A stretch of 64,000 nucleotides of DNA from Heterobasidion occidentale (Eukaryota > Basidiomycota > Agaricomycetes > Russulales > Bondarzewiaceae), in NCBI GenBank assembly GCA_039111635.1, contig JBCAQO010000007.1, positions 1,178,001 to 1,242,000 on the forward strand, written 5' to 3'. The notes beneath the pieces were generated by a model. The model had not been told where the DNA came from. It did no database searches and saw only the letters and a program-made list of their open reading frames with translations. Made by a program: the position numbers and the translations under genes. This document shows positions 21,999 to 33,100 of the stretch, piece by piece (the stretch's first letter is position 1; the number at the start of each line of letters is the position of its first letter).

Positions 21999-22965
21999 TT
22001 AAGTGAGTAGATCGTCCAAAAAAAATTCCATTTGTGATTTAGAATCTTTAGGAGAGTTTTCAGGTTCAGTGGGTAGAGGCGGTGCCTCAACATGTAATTT
22101 TTCTGACCGCCAAGATCAGTAAGTAATAGGGGGATATTACAGGTAAGGGGAGGGGAGGCGGGTTCAGGGACGGACCTTTCGGGCGCTCAGATCGCCCCGC
22201 AGTGTTACCCCAATTTCCAGCCCTCCCCCGCTGTTGCTGTGCTGCCTTCGCACGAAAGCGTGTTTTCAATTCTGATATCCAAACCACCAATGGGAGTCAG
22301 GCATGTAGTCCAATAAGGGAAGAGGGAGGAGTTTGAATCGAAAGGGATCCGCACCCCAGTTCGCCTCTGCCACAGCCTTCTCGCGGCTCATCTGTTCTAG
22401 GTCTGCGTCCCACTCGATTTGCTGGACCTTGCCCTTCTTTGACGGTGCTCCAGCTATCGGTTTAGCCAATATGTGGGACAGAGTATAGTCGACGTCATCC
22501 TCATCCTCTTCAGTCGCAACTGTTATACCAAGCGGAGGCGGTGTATCGTCTAATCGTTGCCGTTCCAGAAAACTCGACAAGTCCACTTCCGGCTCGAGAA
22601 TTTCCTCACCTAAAAAAACGCGAATAATATCAATGTCCGACCGTTTTCTATCGGTTAACCAGAGGTGGACAATACTCACCGTCCGACCCGAGCTCAGGTT
22701 CAGGCTCAGCATACCTATCGGCATTCGATCCGAGCTGCCTCCGTGAATACCTTCTTTGGAGCTCTTCCGCCTCCTCCTCATGGAGCTCTTCGGGCCGTTC
22801 TCCTTCGAGCACCAACCGTTCGCGAAATTCAGCCGGTCGCCCACCACCCCGCCCGCGTCCTCGAGCTCGCAAGTATTTGCCGAGGCCCCCTCGGGAGCGG
22901 CCGCGGCCTCTTCCACGAGGTTTTGAAACAGAGTGGTCGGTTGATGTTGTCGCAGAGCTGTCCAT
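21999..22965 (-). CDS. RG-rich protein of unknown function
   Basis: I do not recognise a named family. Four exons (22680-22965, 22355-22609, 22176-22271, 21999-22102) give 246 residues in one frame, and all three introns have GT-AG ends. The N-terminus has an Arg/Gly-rich tract (GRGRGRSRGGLGKYLRARG, about residues 17-40), typical of RNA- or nucleic-acid-binding disordered regions. Next come acidic segments, a charged stretch ending ANWELKTRFRAKAAQQQRG (spanning intron 2) and a short acidic-hydrophobic C-terminus, MEFFLDDLLT, resembling a docking peptide. The smooth assembly of low-complexity and charged segments across introns supports a real gene. A nuclear or RNA-related role is an inference from composition only. 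Confidence 0.75.
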
Positions 22966-23881
22966 AGGCGGTTGTGCGTGTAGTGGAGGATACTGAAGGA
23001 GAGCAAGTCGGATCTTAGCGTTAAGCGCTCGAGAGATTACGCGTTACGCGTTACGGTCCACACGTGATGTGCATGGTGTTCGCGTCTATTTTTGGCGCTC
23101 ATTTCCCGGCACGGCTCGGCTTGCTCGCTGTGGCCGTTGGTGCTCTGTTGGTCCATCCATGAACAACTATTGTCAAAAATCATGTGTATGAGGGAAACAC
23201 TGGGGAATTGGGGCTATTCGCCGCATGAAGCAAAATTTCCGACGATCCTCATGATCAACTTCATTGGCGTAAAATTCCATTCCGACATATCAGCTATCAA
23301 ATCATCATGAACTCCCTACTCCGTCAGAGCGACTCCCAACATCAGGAATCTCCAAAAGAACAGTCTAGCCAGTGCCCTAGTACCCAAATCGGTGTAAGAG
23401 AATAGCGTATCCTGGCCAAAAATACGTATGAATACAGTGTTGTATACCAACAGGGCGTGCCTAGTCGTGAAAGCAGAGCAAAACAAAACAAATAGAAAGT
23501 ACAGACGGAGAGGAGGAAAAAAATCCAAGAAGAGTGAAAAAAAAGTCAACGTCAAAGAGTGGTTGTACCGCGTGCCGTATGACGACAGTATTGGAAGAAG
23601 AAAACGAATAGATATGGATACATTGTTCGAAGGTTGTGTGTCGCGAGAACCACCTGGGACGAAGGCGGCTTATGAATGTGGGTGTCAGCGGGTCGTAGAG
23701 GTAGTGGAGGGGGTGGTGGAAGTGAGGCGATGGAAGACGGGGAACTAGAGTCGAAGATGGGGCGCGAGGTATCGTGACGGTATCTACGACCTTCTCGTAG
23801 ACACGCCAGATCTATGTCAAAGTCAGACAGATAAGAGAAGGAATGCAGCGCCAGAGAAGACATACCAGGCTCGGCCGTCAC
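22966..23881. other. intergenic, RG-rich gene to pheromone 3
   Basis: About 0.9 kb. The right end carries the 3' UTR of pheromone 3. ORFs here (for example 23552-23881) are in that UTR and show no protein features. Confidence 0.45.
23812..23865 (-). other. putative 3'-UTR intron of pheromone 3
   Basis: On the minus strand a GTATGT donor and GACATAG acceptor enclose 54 nt beginning 16 nt after the stop codon. Splice consensus only. Confidence 0.5.
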
Positions 23882-24013
23882 TTATGCAACGACACAATAT
23901 GAATAGACGGTGCCGCCTCGCTCGTTATCGACGGGGAGCTGTGTCTGTGGTTCCTCAGTGGAATCTGCTGAGGCAGAGGTTGTGGTGAAGAGGATGCTTG
24001 AGAAAGAGTCCAT
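23882..24013 (-). CDS. mating pheromone precursor 3 (CaaX CVVA)
   Basis: A 43-residue ORF on the minus strand, starting MDSFSSILF and ending GTVYSYCVVA. The CVVA CaaX box predicts farnesylation. The ER charged pair eleven residues before the tail is the classical processing motif of Agaricomycete pheromones, predicting a mature peptide near GGTVYSYC or slightly longer. A TATA-like CATATAAG lies about 110 nt upstream (24120-24127). It differs from pheromones 1 and 2 (YSYC rather than WYC; ER rather than EH), so it may address a different receptor. It lies 4.3 kb from receptor 5, at the edge of the locus. Confidence 0.85.
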   Translation of the reverse strand: MDSFSSILFTTTSASADSTEEPQTQLPVDNERGGTVYSYCVVA

Positions 24014-24937
24014 TGCAAAGTATGATGGATCACTAGTGTGAACCGCGATGTGGACCTTGGGGGGGAGGTGCTAGCGTAGAACAGAAGCTGCTTGGGGAAG
24101 CAAAGTCGCTTTGCCCCTTCTTATATGTCCCTGGCCCACACGAGATATATGAGCATGACAATAAGGTCTAAACATGTCGATGTGGCCGGCATGCCATGGC
24201 GTTCCAGTTGATGTGCCAACCACTCTAATTGTTATGGACGTCTGACTCAGGATCAAGACTCCACACATGCGCGGCTCGGAGCTGGACGGCATGCTGGGAT
24301 TCTCCCAACAGGCCTGGATTATACAGCCGGCGCGAACACTTCTGCCTGTGCAAACAAAAAGGTGGGATCACAGAACGCGATGTTGCAGGGAACAACTCGA
24401 ACCTCGCCCCGCTTGATAATCAATCAACTCATTGTCAGTGCAAGGAGAAAATAATCGAGCCTCACAGCCGTAGAAAGTAGCCAATACACCATATTGAACA
24501 GCGACAGTTCCGGTATTGAACGCATATCACAAAAGTGACAGTAGAAAATACCGCCACGAGTTGGGCGTATGACCAAGGCGGCTTCGTGAAATTTTGGCTG
24601 TCTCAGCGCTCGCGGTATGAGAATACACAGAACGGGGATGATAAGGGTCTGTACCTGTCTTCACTATTGTTATGTACCACAGCCGTGACGAGATGGCTGC
24701 TCGAAGGAGAGATGGTCTGCCACCGAAGACAAACAAGACAAAACTGAGTGATGACTTCGGGACTACTTCGCTGTGCCTTGCTCGTGCCCGGACAGAACAG
24801 CCAGCTGGAGGAAAACAATTGCACCGTCCACCTTCTCACTCGTTCCGTGCCCCCTTCACGACTATACACAGCAAGCCTCAGTGCTTGGGAGAACTCACAG
24901 TCACGTCTTCATTTCATCGGAAGCAACAACGTTACCC
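24014..24937. promoter_or_regulatory. divergent region between pheromone 3 and CNOT11
   Basis: About 0.9 kb containing the pheromone 3 TATA-like box at 24120-24127 (minus strand) and the CNOT11 promoter. ORFs here are unsupported. Confidence 0.45.
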
Positions 24938-26624
24938 ATGCAGACCGCAACTGCCTTCCTCGCACCTCCCCCGCTGCCTACGCAGGCTCACGGCGACCCT
25001 TGCGCTCTTCAGTCGGCCAGCTTCTCAAGAAGGCGTACGCCTTGCCATGTTCGACTGCGGCGCAGGCGTTCGCTCAGCTCGTTCAGCCCACTGCTAGGTT
25101 TCAGCTGGCGCTAGATGCGTTATTACCGCTCCTGGACTCCCCTCGCACAGAGGTCAGCATCTTTCATTTGCGTCATTTTTCTCTAGCACATGCCACTGAC
25201 GACCTTGATCGTTCATCTCGGGTCGCGAATCCTCGCCATATCCCCCGATCACCCCACAGCTCTCGCAACGGATTCTCGTGTCTTACATACTGTATTCTTT
25301 ATATGCTCCGCATCCGATCGCTATTAATCCCTTCAAATCCGTCTTGTATGACACTTTCGTGAAAGAGAAGAATGCGGCCGCCCAGGTGGCAAGTAATGGT
25401 GCAGTGGGCGAGAACGAGCAACTGGTTTGGGTCCTCTGGAAGGTACTCAAAGGTGACGGCAACGACGTAAGTAGAATAGTATCATCGTTTCTTGTTTTGT
25501 CTAACCTTGATCAGATTGGGCCGTACTCGCCGAGCACTCTGGCCCGTTCACCCCTTCCCCCCAAGTTACGAGCCACAAATTGACCTTAGATGAGGGTATA
25601 ATACCAGAAAGCAACTCGTTCGATTCGTAAGTGCCTTAAACAGCGCAAGTATTTGCCACAAACCTCAGCTCTATCCTGCAGGTTCAGGGATGCGCTGCCA
25701 TCAATCACGGTGGAAGGAGTAAATCATAATTCGCCACATATACCTTCCAACGGAGTACGAACGCCCATAGGTCCAAGAGTCCGCACGCCAGTCTCCAATG
25801 GGAACTTTCAATCGCCAGTTACCCCAGAAGAGGATGCACGAACGCAGATGCTCTCACAAGGCATGACGTTGCTTCTCGCTGCGCGGACGCGCGTACTGAC
25901 CTTGTCAGAGCAACGAGTACGTTTCCGTATTCAGTCTCCTTCACAGAATCGCTGACTATGACTATCACAAACAGTTGGTCGTTCCCCTCGTCCATCAGCT
26001 CACTTTTCCGCCCATAGTCACTTCAGTAGATCTGCCTCCTCTGATTGCTCACAATTCTACGCTGGCCCATCCCCTATTGGTAGCCCTTCTATCGCAACCG
26101 CCGACCAAAGCGAATCCCCACGGACCAATCACATACCTTGATGTCCTAGCCCGTCTGCCACCCAGTCTCCCATCGTTTGATCTTCTTGGCCGTCTGCTGC
26201 GCGACACCACGGCTATCATGGATGTCACAACCGGCGGTAGGACCACAGTTGCTGATATCGTGCGCGCCGATGTACTGGGGAAATTTATTCACGAGAGTAT
26301 CCAGTGGTTAGACAATGCTGAATCAGAAGGACGTGAAGGACTCATCAGTGATGACCGGTTCGAAAAGGGGCTACAAAACGTCAGTTTCTCCCTTTTCTTC
26401 TCCGCCCTGCTATTGTACTCACCGCCGGGATCACCGATTGCGCCTATCTCCGTGTCCTGAATCGCAATTAGCTCTGCCGCTTTTACAACTCTCTAATCAA
26501 ACTCGGCGTTGTCGACCCAGCCTCTGACGCCGACTCGACCGAAATGGCCCACTTCACGCTTCGCAACTCCCGTTTCGAGGAAGCCAATGCGCTGTACCGC
26601 GCGCTCGCGCTCGTCCGATTCTAA
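24938..26624 (+). CDS. CNOT11: CCR4-NOT complex subunit 11 (CNOT11 / DUF2363)
   Basis: Subunit of the CCR4-NOT deadenylase complex, acting on mRNA turnover. The first exon has FQLALDALLPLLDSPRTE, matching the N-terminal helical repeat. Next come SYILYSLYAPHPIAINPFKS and IGPYSPSTLARSPLPP, then the C-terminal DUF2363 region: DLPPLIAHNSTLAHPLLVALL, IMDVTTGGRTTVADIV, HESIQWLDNAESE and FEEANALYRALALVRF at the end (stop 26622-26624). Human CNOT11 has the corresponding LPDLVENNPLVAIEMLL and IREAAGLFRLLKTLD segments. About six introns. Two single-base losses are needed to keep frame: near 25010-25020 and near 25575 (ACAAATTG). The gene is the first housekeeping gene to the right of the pheromone/receptor cluster. 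Family assignment rests on recalled motifs. Confidence 0.82.
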
Positions 26625-27574
26625 TGTCAACCGCCACGTCGCCCGGTCTTGGATTGTATCATCGCATTCACCCCTCCATGGGCGTCTTGTCTTTTTATCA
26701 TCACCTATCGTACCCTTCATAGACCTCATGTTACTTATTGTTCAATGTGGAGTTCCTGTCCCTTTTCTTCCTCTATTTTTGTCGGTTTCAAAGGTCCCGT
26801 TCTCACTCTATTCTCTCATGACGGACTCAGTCTCGATTGACCCTGCTCACACGTCGCCCGGCCTTCTTCACCAAGTTCAGCTCACTATGCGCGCGCGCAT
26901 TTTTCATATATATGATCGCCATGATACATCCTTACCTGCCTATGCACCTTCCTTCTCGGCGTTGATCTACTACTACACATCATGTCGTATGCCGCCGACC
27001 GCCTCATCGACATCGGCACTTTTCCGCAGCCACACACTCACATGCTTTCGGTCTATCCCTATTGTCGTCGCAGGTGTATGCTCTGTACAATGTTTGAACA
27101 CTGGACAGTTGTAGAAATGAATGGAGTTACGTCTCGATGAAATGCTTGGATGATGTGTTGTCCCGCCTTAAACAATTGCAGAGCATGATACCGCTCGTAT
27201 TCAGCACAGTGCAGTCGGTGACGCTGAAGCGCTGAGGCTGAAGGCAATGCAGCTCTTCGTCAGACCCTTCCCACAGGGTGTCCCGGCGCCGTTTCATGAG
27301 CTGGAAAGACAAGCGTCTTCATTCTGATGAACAACATCGTGTATATGAAACTGACGGACAACTCTACATACAAGCAATAGTACAACATAATATGTACCGA
27401 GCGTTACACGATAAGGATATCCCCGTCTCGCGCCTGCAAGCAAACAGTCCCCCTCCCCATCTATAACAGAGCATAGACATAGACCACGAATCCACGACAC
27501 CATGCGTGGTAATTTTTCAGACAGCAATTCAACAAACCGACCCGTGTCCAAACCCACATCCAAAGCCGGGCGGA
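26625..27574. other. intergenic, convergent terminators
   Basis: About 0.95 kb between the stops of CNOT11 (plus) and the TPS3-like gene (minus). No supported gene. Confidence 0.5.
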
Positions 27575-30500
27575 TCATCGCGACGCGAGAGACGCGTGCG
27601 CGGCCCCGTTCGCGAACTGCTGCAGGACGCGGACGACCTCGCCCTTCGCGAGGCGCCACTTCGCGTCGGTGCCCTTCGCGCCCGTCGAGCACGTCTCCGC
27701 GTTGTCGAGCTCGTTCAGCCGGCGGAGCAGCTTCTCGTCGCTCCCGATCGCGAGCACGAAGTCCGAGTCGCTCACGTTCTCCGTCTCGAGCGAGTCGGGC
27801 GCCATCCACGCCGCGCGCCCTGCGAGCGGCGAGTGCGCGGGCCCGCCCGGGTGCAGGATCGCGCCGACCGCGGTCGAGCGCGAGATGTAGTTGGGCAGCA
27901 CCAGGAAGCTGTTTTCGCCGGGGATGATGCGCAGGCCGTACCGGTCGCCGATGCTGCGAGGGAAGAAGGTCGATTGAGCTGTTGCCTGCGGAGGATGAGA
28001 AGCGTTCCTCACCTGTCAAAGATGTGGTTCTGCGCTTCGGCGGCTTGACGCCTTGCCCATTGGCGATCCGGGCAATTGTCGGGTTCGCCGCACCAGAAGC
28101 GCCACACCACGGACGCTTCCCGCTCCTCCACGAACGAGCCGGGTGTGCGCTCCGTGAACTGATTGAATGAAGGCCACGAGTCAATACACACAGAAGCGCG
28201 ATCGGGGAAAACAACGCACATAATTCAGGATCTCAATGCAGGCGCTCTTCCATGTCAGGTTAAATTCGTGACCATATTAATCCATGAAGATTCTCCGCTC
28301 TTCCCAGGCTGCGTCCGGATGAAGCACCCGTTCTCGGCACTGGAAAAAATGCACTCAGTCTTGCGGATCAAGGCAGGGAGATAAGCAGGAAGCAGAACGC
28401 ACACCAAGCCGACCTTGGGAATCGTCTTCGCGACCTCGTCCAATGCACCCTTGACCGGCAGCCCGCTCAGGAGCCACACCTCATTCCTAGGATCGTCCGC
28501 AAGCTTCCCCATCACCGCCAATGCCTCCGCAGGGGGCTTGAACGCACGCTCGCGGGGATCGCGCCTCCACAGGGTGCCTTCAAAGTCGATAAGCAGCAGC
28601 CGGCGATGACTATGTTTGTAACGCGGGAGCACCCGCGAGAGGTCCAGATGCGTGACGGACTCCGCGTCGCCCTGGAGGTGCTCGATGTTCGTGCGCAGGC
28701 AGCGCGTGAGGAAGGAGGTCACGAAGGCTTGCGCTGTTTGTGTGGCAACGTGGTTGTGAAGGTCCTGTAGAACAATAGCGAATGAGGCTTTACACGTATG
28801 GATACATGATATAGATGACGAACCTCCCAGCGGAGCTTAGCCTGTTCGTCGTCCATGGTGAGAGCCTGGTGAATGGCCTTGGCAGTGTTGCGGGTATCCC
28901 ATGGGTTCACAGCGATGCAAGAGCGGAAGCCGCTGTAGCTGTACGATCCCGTGAACTGAAATAGACGACGCCGATGAATATCTTGAACAGGACATCCAGC
29001 GAAGGCGCCCTACCTCGCTCAGGATCAGAGGCCTATGCCGCTCCTCTTGACACTCGACAAATTCGTGGGTCCTAGGATGAAGAACACTCAAGATATTGAC
29101 CAAGTTTTTCAGAAGGGGAAACAAACCTCAACGCCATCCCCTCCCGCATACTCGTGACCAAGAATGCGTCCGCGATGGTCAACAGCGCAAGGTACTGGCT
29201 GAAGCTCAAGTCTTCCGTGTGCAAAAACACGACCGGCTGGTACGTGAGCGTCGAGAAGCGCGAGTTGATGCGCGCGACGACGTCCCCGACACCACCATGC
29301 AGCTCGTTTTCCTCTGTCGTCTGCAGCGCGACTTGGATCAAAATCACCTTCTCCTGCATTTCGGGGTGCTTGTCCAGGAAGGCCTCGAAGGCCAACAGCT
29401 TGTGGCGCACGCCCTGTACGAATATAGTCAGTGAGGGATATGCGATGTCTTTGAGAATGAACCGACCTGGATTTCGTCCAGCTTGTCTCGGCCAACGACG
29501 AGCTTCAAGCCGCTATAACGTTCCTTGAGCGTCTGCACCCAATACGCGACGTCAGGCTCCTTCCTAGGTGACATCATGATGTCAGCGCCGACGTCAGACA
29601 GACGACGATCAATCGCTCACTTCTTCTCTGTCAACCACTTGACGTCGATGCCCATAGGGAACACCGCGACGTCGACAAACCGGTCCTCGACCTGGATGCC
29701 CTTGGGGACTGTCTCCAGGGCAAGAATGCGCGACACCGTCTGTCGGAAATGGCGCGCATAGTTGGCGGTCTGGAACCCGATGAGGTCCGCGGAGAGCATG
29801 CCGTGGAGGAGGGCCTCGCGCACGGAGAGGCAGCGAAAGATCTCCGAGGAGGGGAACGCGACGTGCATGAAAAAGCCGATGACCGCGTTCGGGAGCTGGG
29901 CGCGGATCATCGAGGGGAGGAGCATCAGATGGTAGTCGTTCACCCATACTGCGCGACAGAAATAGAAATTAATATGAATATGACTTCAAGAATGGAGGGA
30001 GCGTACTAATATCGCCTTCCTGGTAGACAGCAGTGATGGCGTCGGCGAACCGTTGGTTCACCGCAACGTACTGCTTGAAGCTCGAAGATTCGTAGAAATA
30101 CTTCGTCTTCGGCGCGTCGGGAATCACATAATGCAAGCACGGCCAGAGCACCTGATGGCAGAACATATCGTAGTACGCCGAAAACTCGTCGTCGGGTATC
30201 CAGATGGGCAAGCTCTCGTACTCCTCGAGCATGCGCCGGTCAATGCTGCGCTTGAGCGGGTCCTTGAACGAGTCCGTGTTCGCGCCGAGCGTGCCGACCC
30301 AGAGCTTGCGCCGCAGCTTGCCCTCGACGCTGCGCACGGCGTTGTTGAGCCCCCCATTGCAGTGCGGGTTTGACTCGATGTGCCATTGGCGGCCGAGGGG
30401 CGAGTCTGAATGCGGGCGGCGGGCGGCGGAGCGCGAGTGCTTGCGGTTCACGCGGTGCGGGACGTGCGTGTGCAGGTCCTCGCGCCGGGAGAAGCGCATC

Positions 30501-30967
30501 GCAGGGGACGCGGTCGGGTCAGCGTAGAAAGGGCTCGGCGTGCGAGATGGCTTTGCAGGCGGCTCATGGCCGGCGGCGCTCGCACCCGTCGGGGTAGATA
30601 TATGAGAGAAGTTGGCAAAGAGGGCCGACTCGATGCCCGGCGTCACGGCAGGGGTAGCTGCGCGCGACTATACCATAAAAGATAAATTACATCAAAAATT
30701 GGCATAAATCGGAGATAAATAGGACGTGATGTGAGCGAACCTTGTCCTTCAGGTCCTCGACGATGCTTTTCAGTGGGCCGGTCGGGCGATGGGGCATAGC
30801 GGGACGAGGCATCTTGAGGCTGCTGTCCGACATCTTGAACGACGGAAATGGGGCCGGTGTGGAGATGGGGGCGAGCTCGGGGTGGACGGGTGAGACTCGC
30901 CCAGAATGGCAGTGTTGGGGAGGAAGAGGGACGCGATGATGACGCGGTGGTTCCGGAAGGAGTTCAT
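27575..30967 (-). CDS. TPS3: trehalose-6-phosphate synthase/phosphatase complex regulatory subunit (TPS3/TSL1-like)
   Basis: Large member of the trehalose synthase family, cytosolic. From the N-terminus: RVIIASLFLPNTAILGES, a disordered linker, MTPGIESALFANF, then a GT20 glucosyltransferase domain (WIPDDEF, MLPSMIRAQLPNAVIGFFMH, FPMGIDVKWLTEKK, MREGMALRTHEFVECQEER, LILSEFTGSYSFSGF), then a HAD-type phosphatase domain starting RRLLLIDFEGTLW. The HAD nucleophile motif of active Tps2 is DxDGT. Here the second Asp is Glu, so phosphatase activity is doubtful and a regulatory role is more likely. At least nine exons. The frame changes between HPSTP and ELAPISTP at a GGGG run (30879-30882): either a one-base loss, or a 65-nt intron with a weak GTCCAC donor. 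Start at 30967 (MNSFRNHR) chosen by family homology; upstream in-frame ATGs exist. Confidence 0.85.
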
Positions 30968-31696
30968 CGTGGGCGGCGACGAGGGGTCTGTCGACGAGGG
31001 GAGGGGGTGTGGGAGGGGGAGGGGGAGGGAGGAATGCTGGGGCGACGGAAAGTGGTGGACATCATTAGAGAGGAGGACGGTCGCTGGCTTATGACGCATA
31101 TCTGAGCCGGTCATTGCCGCCAACAATCTTGCTCCCAGAAACTCGGCAGCCGCTCCTTTCCAGCCGCTGCTCCAGAATATCCTCGAACGGCCTCTGAATC
31201 AACTGAACTGAGCAAAGTTCGCCGTCTGCTTCTCACCTTCGTCGGTGCTCCTCGCCGTACTGCTCATTCGTCCGCGCCAGAAAAAAACACGGACACCTGC
31301 GGGATTTTTCGGAACAGAGGCTGGGGACGCGCCGGGTCGCTCGAAGCACCCTGATCAGGCCATCGATCGCTCTTTTCGCTGTGCGCAGAAACCAACAGGA
31401 AACCGTCCCCGGCGAATCTGCGCTCGCTCTCATCTCTTCTTCGAACGTTCGTTCATGTCCTCCAATGGCGTCTCCGTCCTTACAGCGCCTCGCGGTGCTT
31501 TACCCACACCCAGAGGCGGGGTCCACGAACAGTGCATAACAGACTCCCAATTGCGAACCCCAGCCTTACACTATACTTGACAGCCAAGCTCGCCACTGGG
31601 AACCTCGTGTCCATCCCAATCACGATACGCCAAATTCGGTCATCCGCCTCCATCACCCGCCCTCGTCCCTCTCGAACCACGGAACACGGGCCATGG
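30968..31696. other. intergenic, TPS3-like promoter and GH16 terminator
   Basis: About 0.7 kb. It should carry the TPS3-like promoter. No stress-response element was sought systematically. ORFs here are unsupported. Confidence 0.45.
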
Positions 31697-32804
31697 CTAG
31701 GACGTCAACTTCGTGACTTGGACATTGCGAGCTTGGAACGTCGTCGTCCCGGTCGGGCCTGGTGACCCCGAGCTTCCTTCCATCTGCAGGCATCACAAGG
31801 CTCAATCAGCCTCTTCGTCCCGCCCAGGAGTATCTGGCCATCGGCTCCCGGGCCCATGCAAGGAATTTGCTCACCTGTAAATCGATGATTCTACCGCGAT
31901 CGGGCGTCAGCAAAACACATGCGCAACGCAGCGCGCGGTCCTGGCATTATCGTGATATATCAAGCACTGCGCACTCACAAGTACATGGCGGCTCCTCGGA
32001 AGTTGAGCGCGATGTCCGTCGCCTTGTGCACCCCGTCGAGAGAGTACGCGATTGACAGGTCGGTCGTCGATCCGGCGACCGTCCTCAGCGTCGCGCTCAC
32101 CGAGTGGAATTTCCCGTCTGTTGGCCAGTCCACGATCGTGCTATGGACCGCCGAGGACGTGTTGAACGTGTTGAACCAGTTCTGCGCCGTCCCTGTGATC
32201 GCGAGTCCCGTGCCCTCGTCAGCCTACCATCGCCGATCTATCTATGGCGAAAAACGCTCAAGCCCACAGACTCGGAGTATTATCACGCACCTTTCCATTC
32301 TCCAATGTCAGTCTCCGGTGGCCACCCGTGCACGGCAGTCAGCCAGAACGCGGGCCACGTCCCTTTGGCCGTGGGTGCGATGAACTCTCCGGAGACCGTG
32401 TACCCCTTGGCATTCGTCCCGTCCACGGTGATCTGGTCCTTGGCGTAAATTGTCCCAGACAGGTAGTTGATCGCGGGTTTGGGGTTCGCCGTGCTCGGAG
32501 GTTGGCCGGTCGTCGGTGTGGCCTTCAGCGTCAAAACACCGTTGGACACGCTGATGTGACTGTGGTCGGTACTGTTACCGACCATGCGCGCAGCTGAATT
32601 GTCGAAGTGAGGTGAGCAAGTCTCACACTTCCTCGACGTACGACATACCGCCATTGTGGTCAGAGCCCCATGGGTAGAGATAATTCCAGTATTTCTCAAG
32701 GTCTGTATAGCTGTCGAATGATGTTGTCGGGATTTCCACGGTGTCGGCTCTCGCGACGAGGAACAGGGACGCGAGGACCGGGAAAGCGACCAGAAGGATT
32801 TCAT
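31697..32804 (-). CDS. secreted GH16-type glucanase-like (concanavalin-fold) protein
   Basis: Secreted jelly-roll glycoside hydrolase. A hydrophobic signal segment (LLVAFPVLASLFLVARA) precedes the mature N-terminus. The core contains GTWPAFWLTAVHGWPPETDIGEWKG, whose E-T-D-I-G-E matches the GH16 catalytic ExDxxE pattern (nucleophile and acid/base Glu). Further exons give NWFNTFNTSS, VDWPTDGKFHSVSATLRT and the C-terminal GSSGSPGPTGTTTFQARNV, ending TKLTS. The ATG at 32804 is one base out of frame with the signal segment (loss within 32785-32802), and another one-base shift appears after EWKG near 32220-32290. Exact substrate (beta-1,3/1,4-glucan or another polysaccharide) cannot be told. About five exons. 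Confidence 0.8.
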
Positions 32805-33100
32805 GCTAGAAACTGCTGGGGCGGTGAGGTGAGGCTACAAATCCTCGGAGGAGGACGAGTGCCAAACGCACTGTTTTATATTTATTCCATTCTGTCCAAT
32901 ACACCGACCGAGAGCTAAATACAAAATACACACACTGCATGTCATTTCCACGTCTCCAGCATCCACGGCCCGCCTGAGAAGCGACCATCGCAGTCATCAG
33001 ATCTGCGACATCCAGACGAAGGGGTTGGCATCGTCACGCTTCCGCTCCACCTGCGCGATGCCCAGCACTGCCCACCACATGCAACCTTCAATGAAACTGA

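Noticed and set aside
27294..28214. 306-codon minus-strand ORF
   Set aside because: Mostly an alternative frame of the C-terminal TPS3-like exons; Arg/Ala-rich shadow of a GC-rich coding region.
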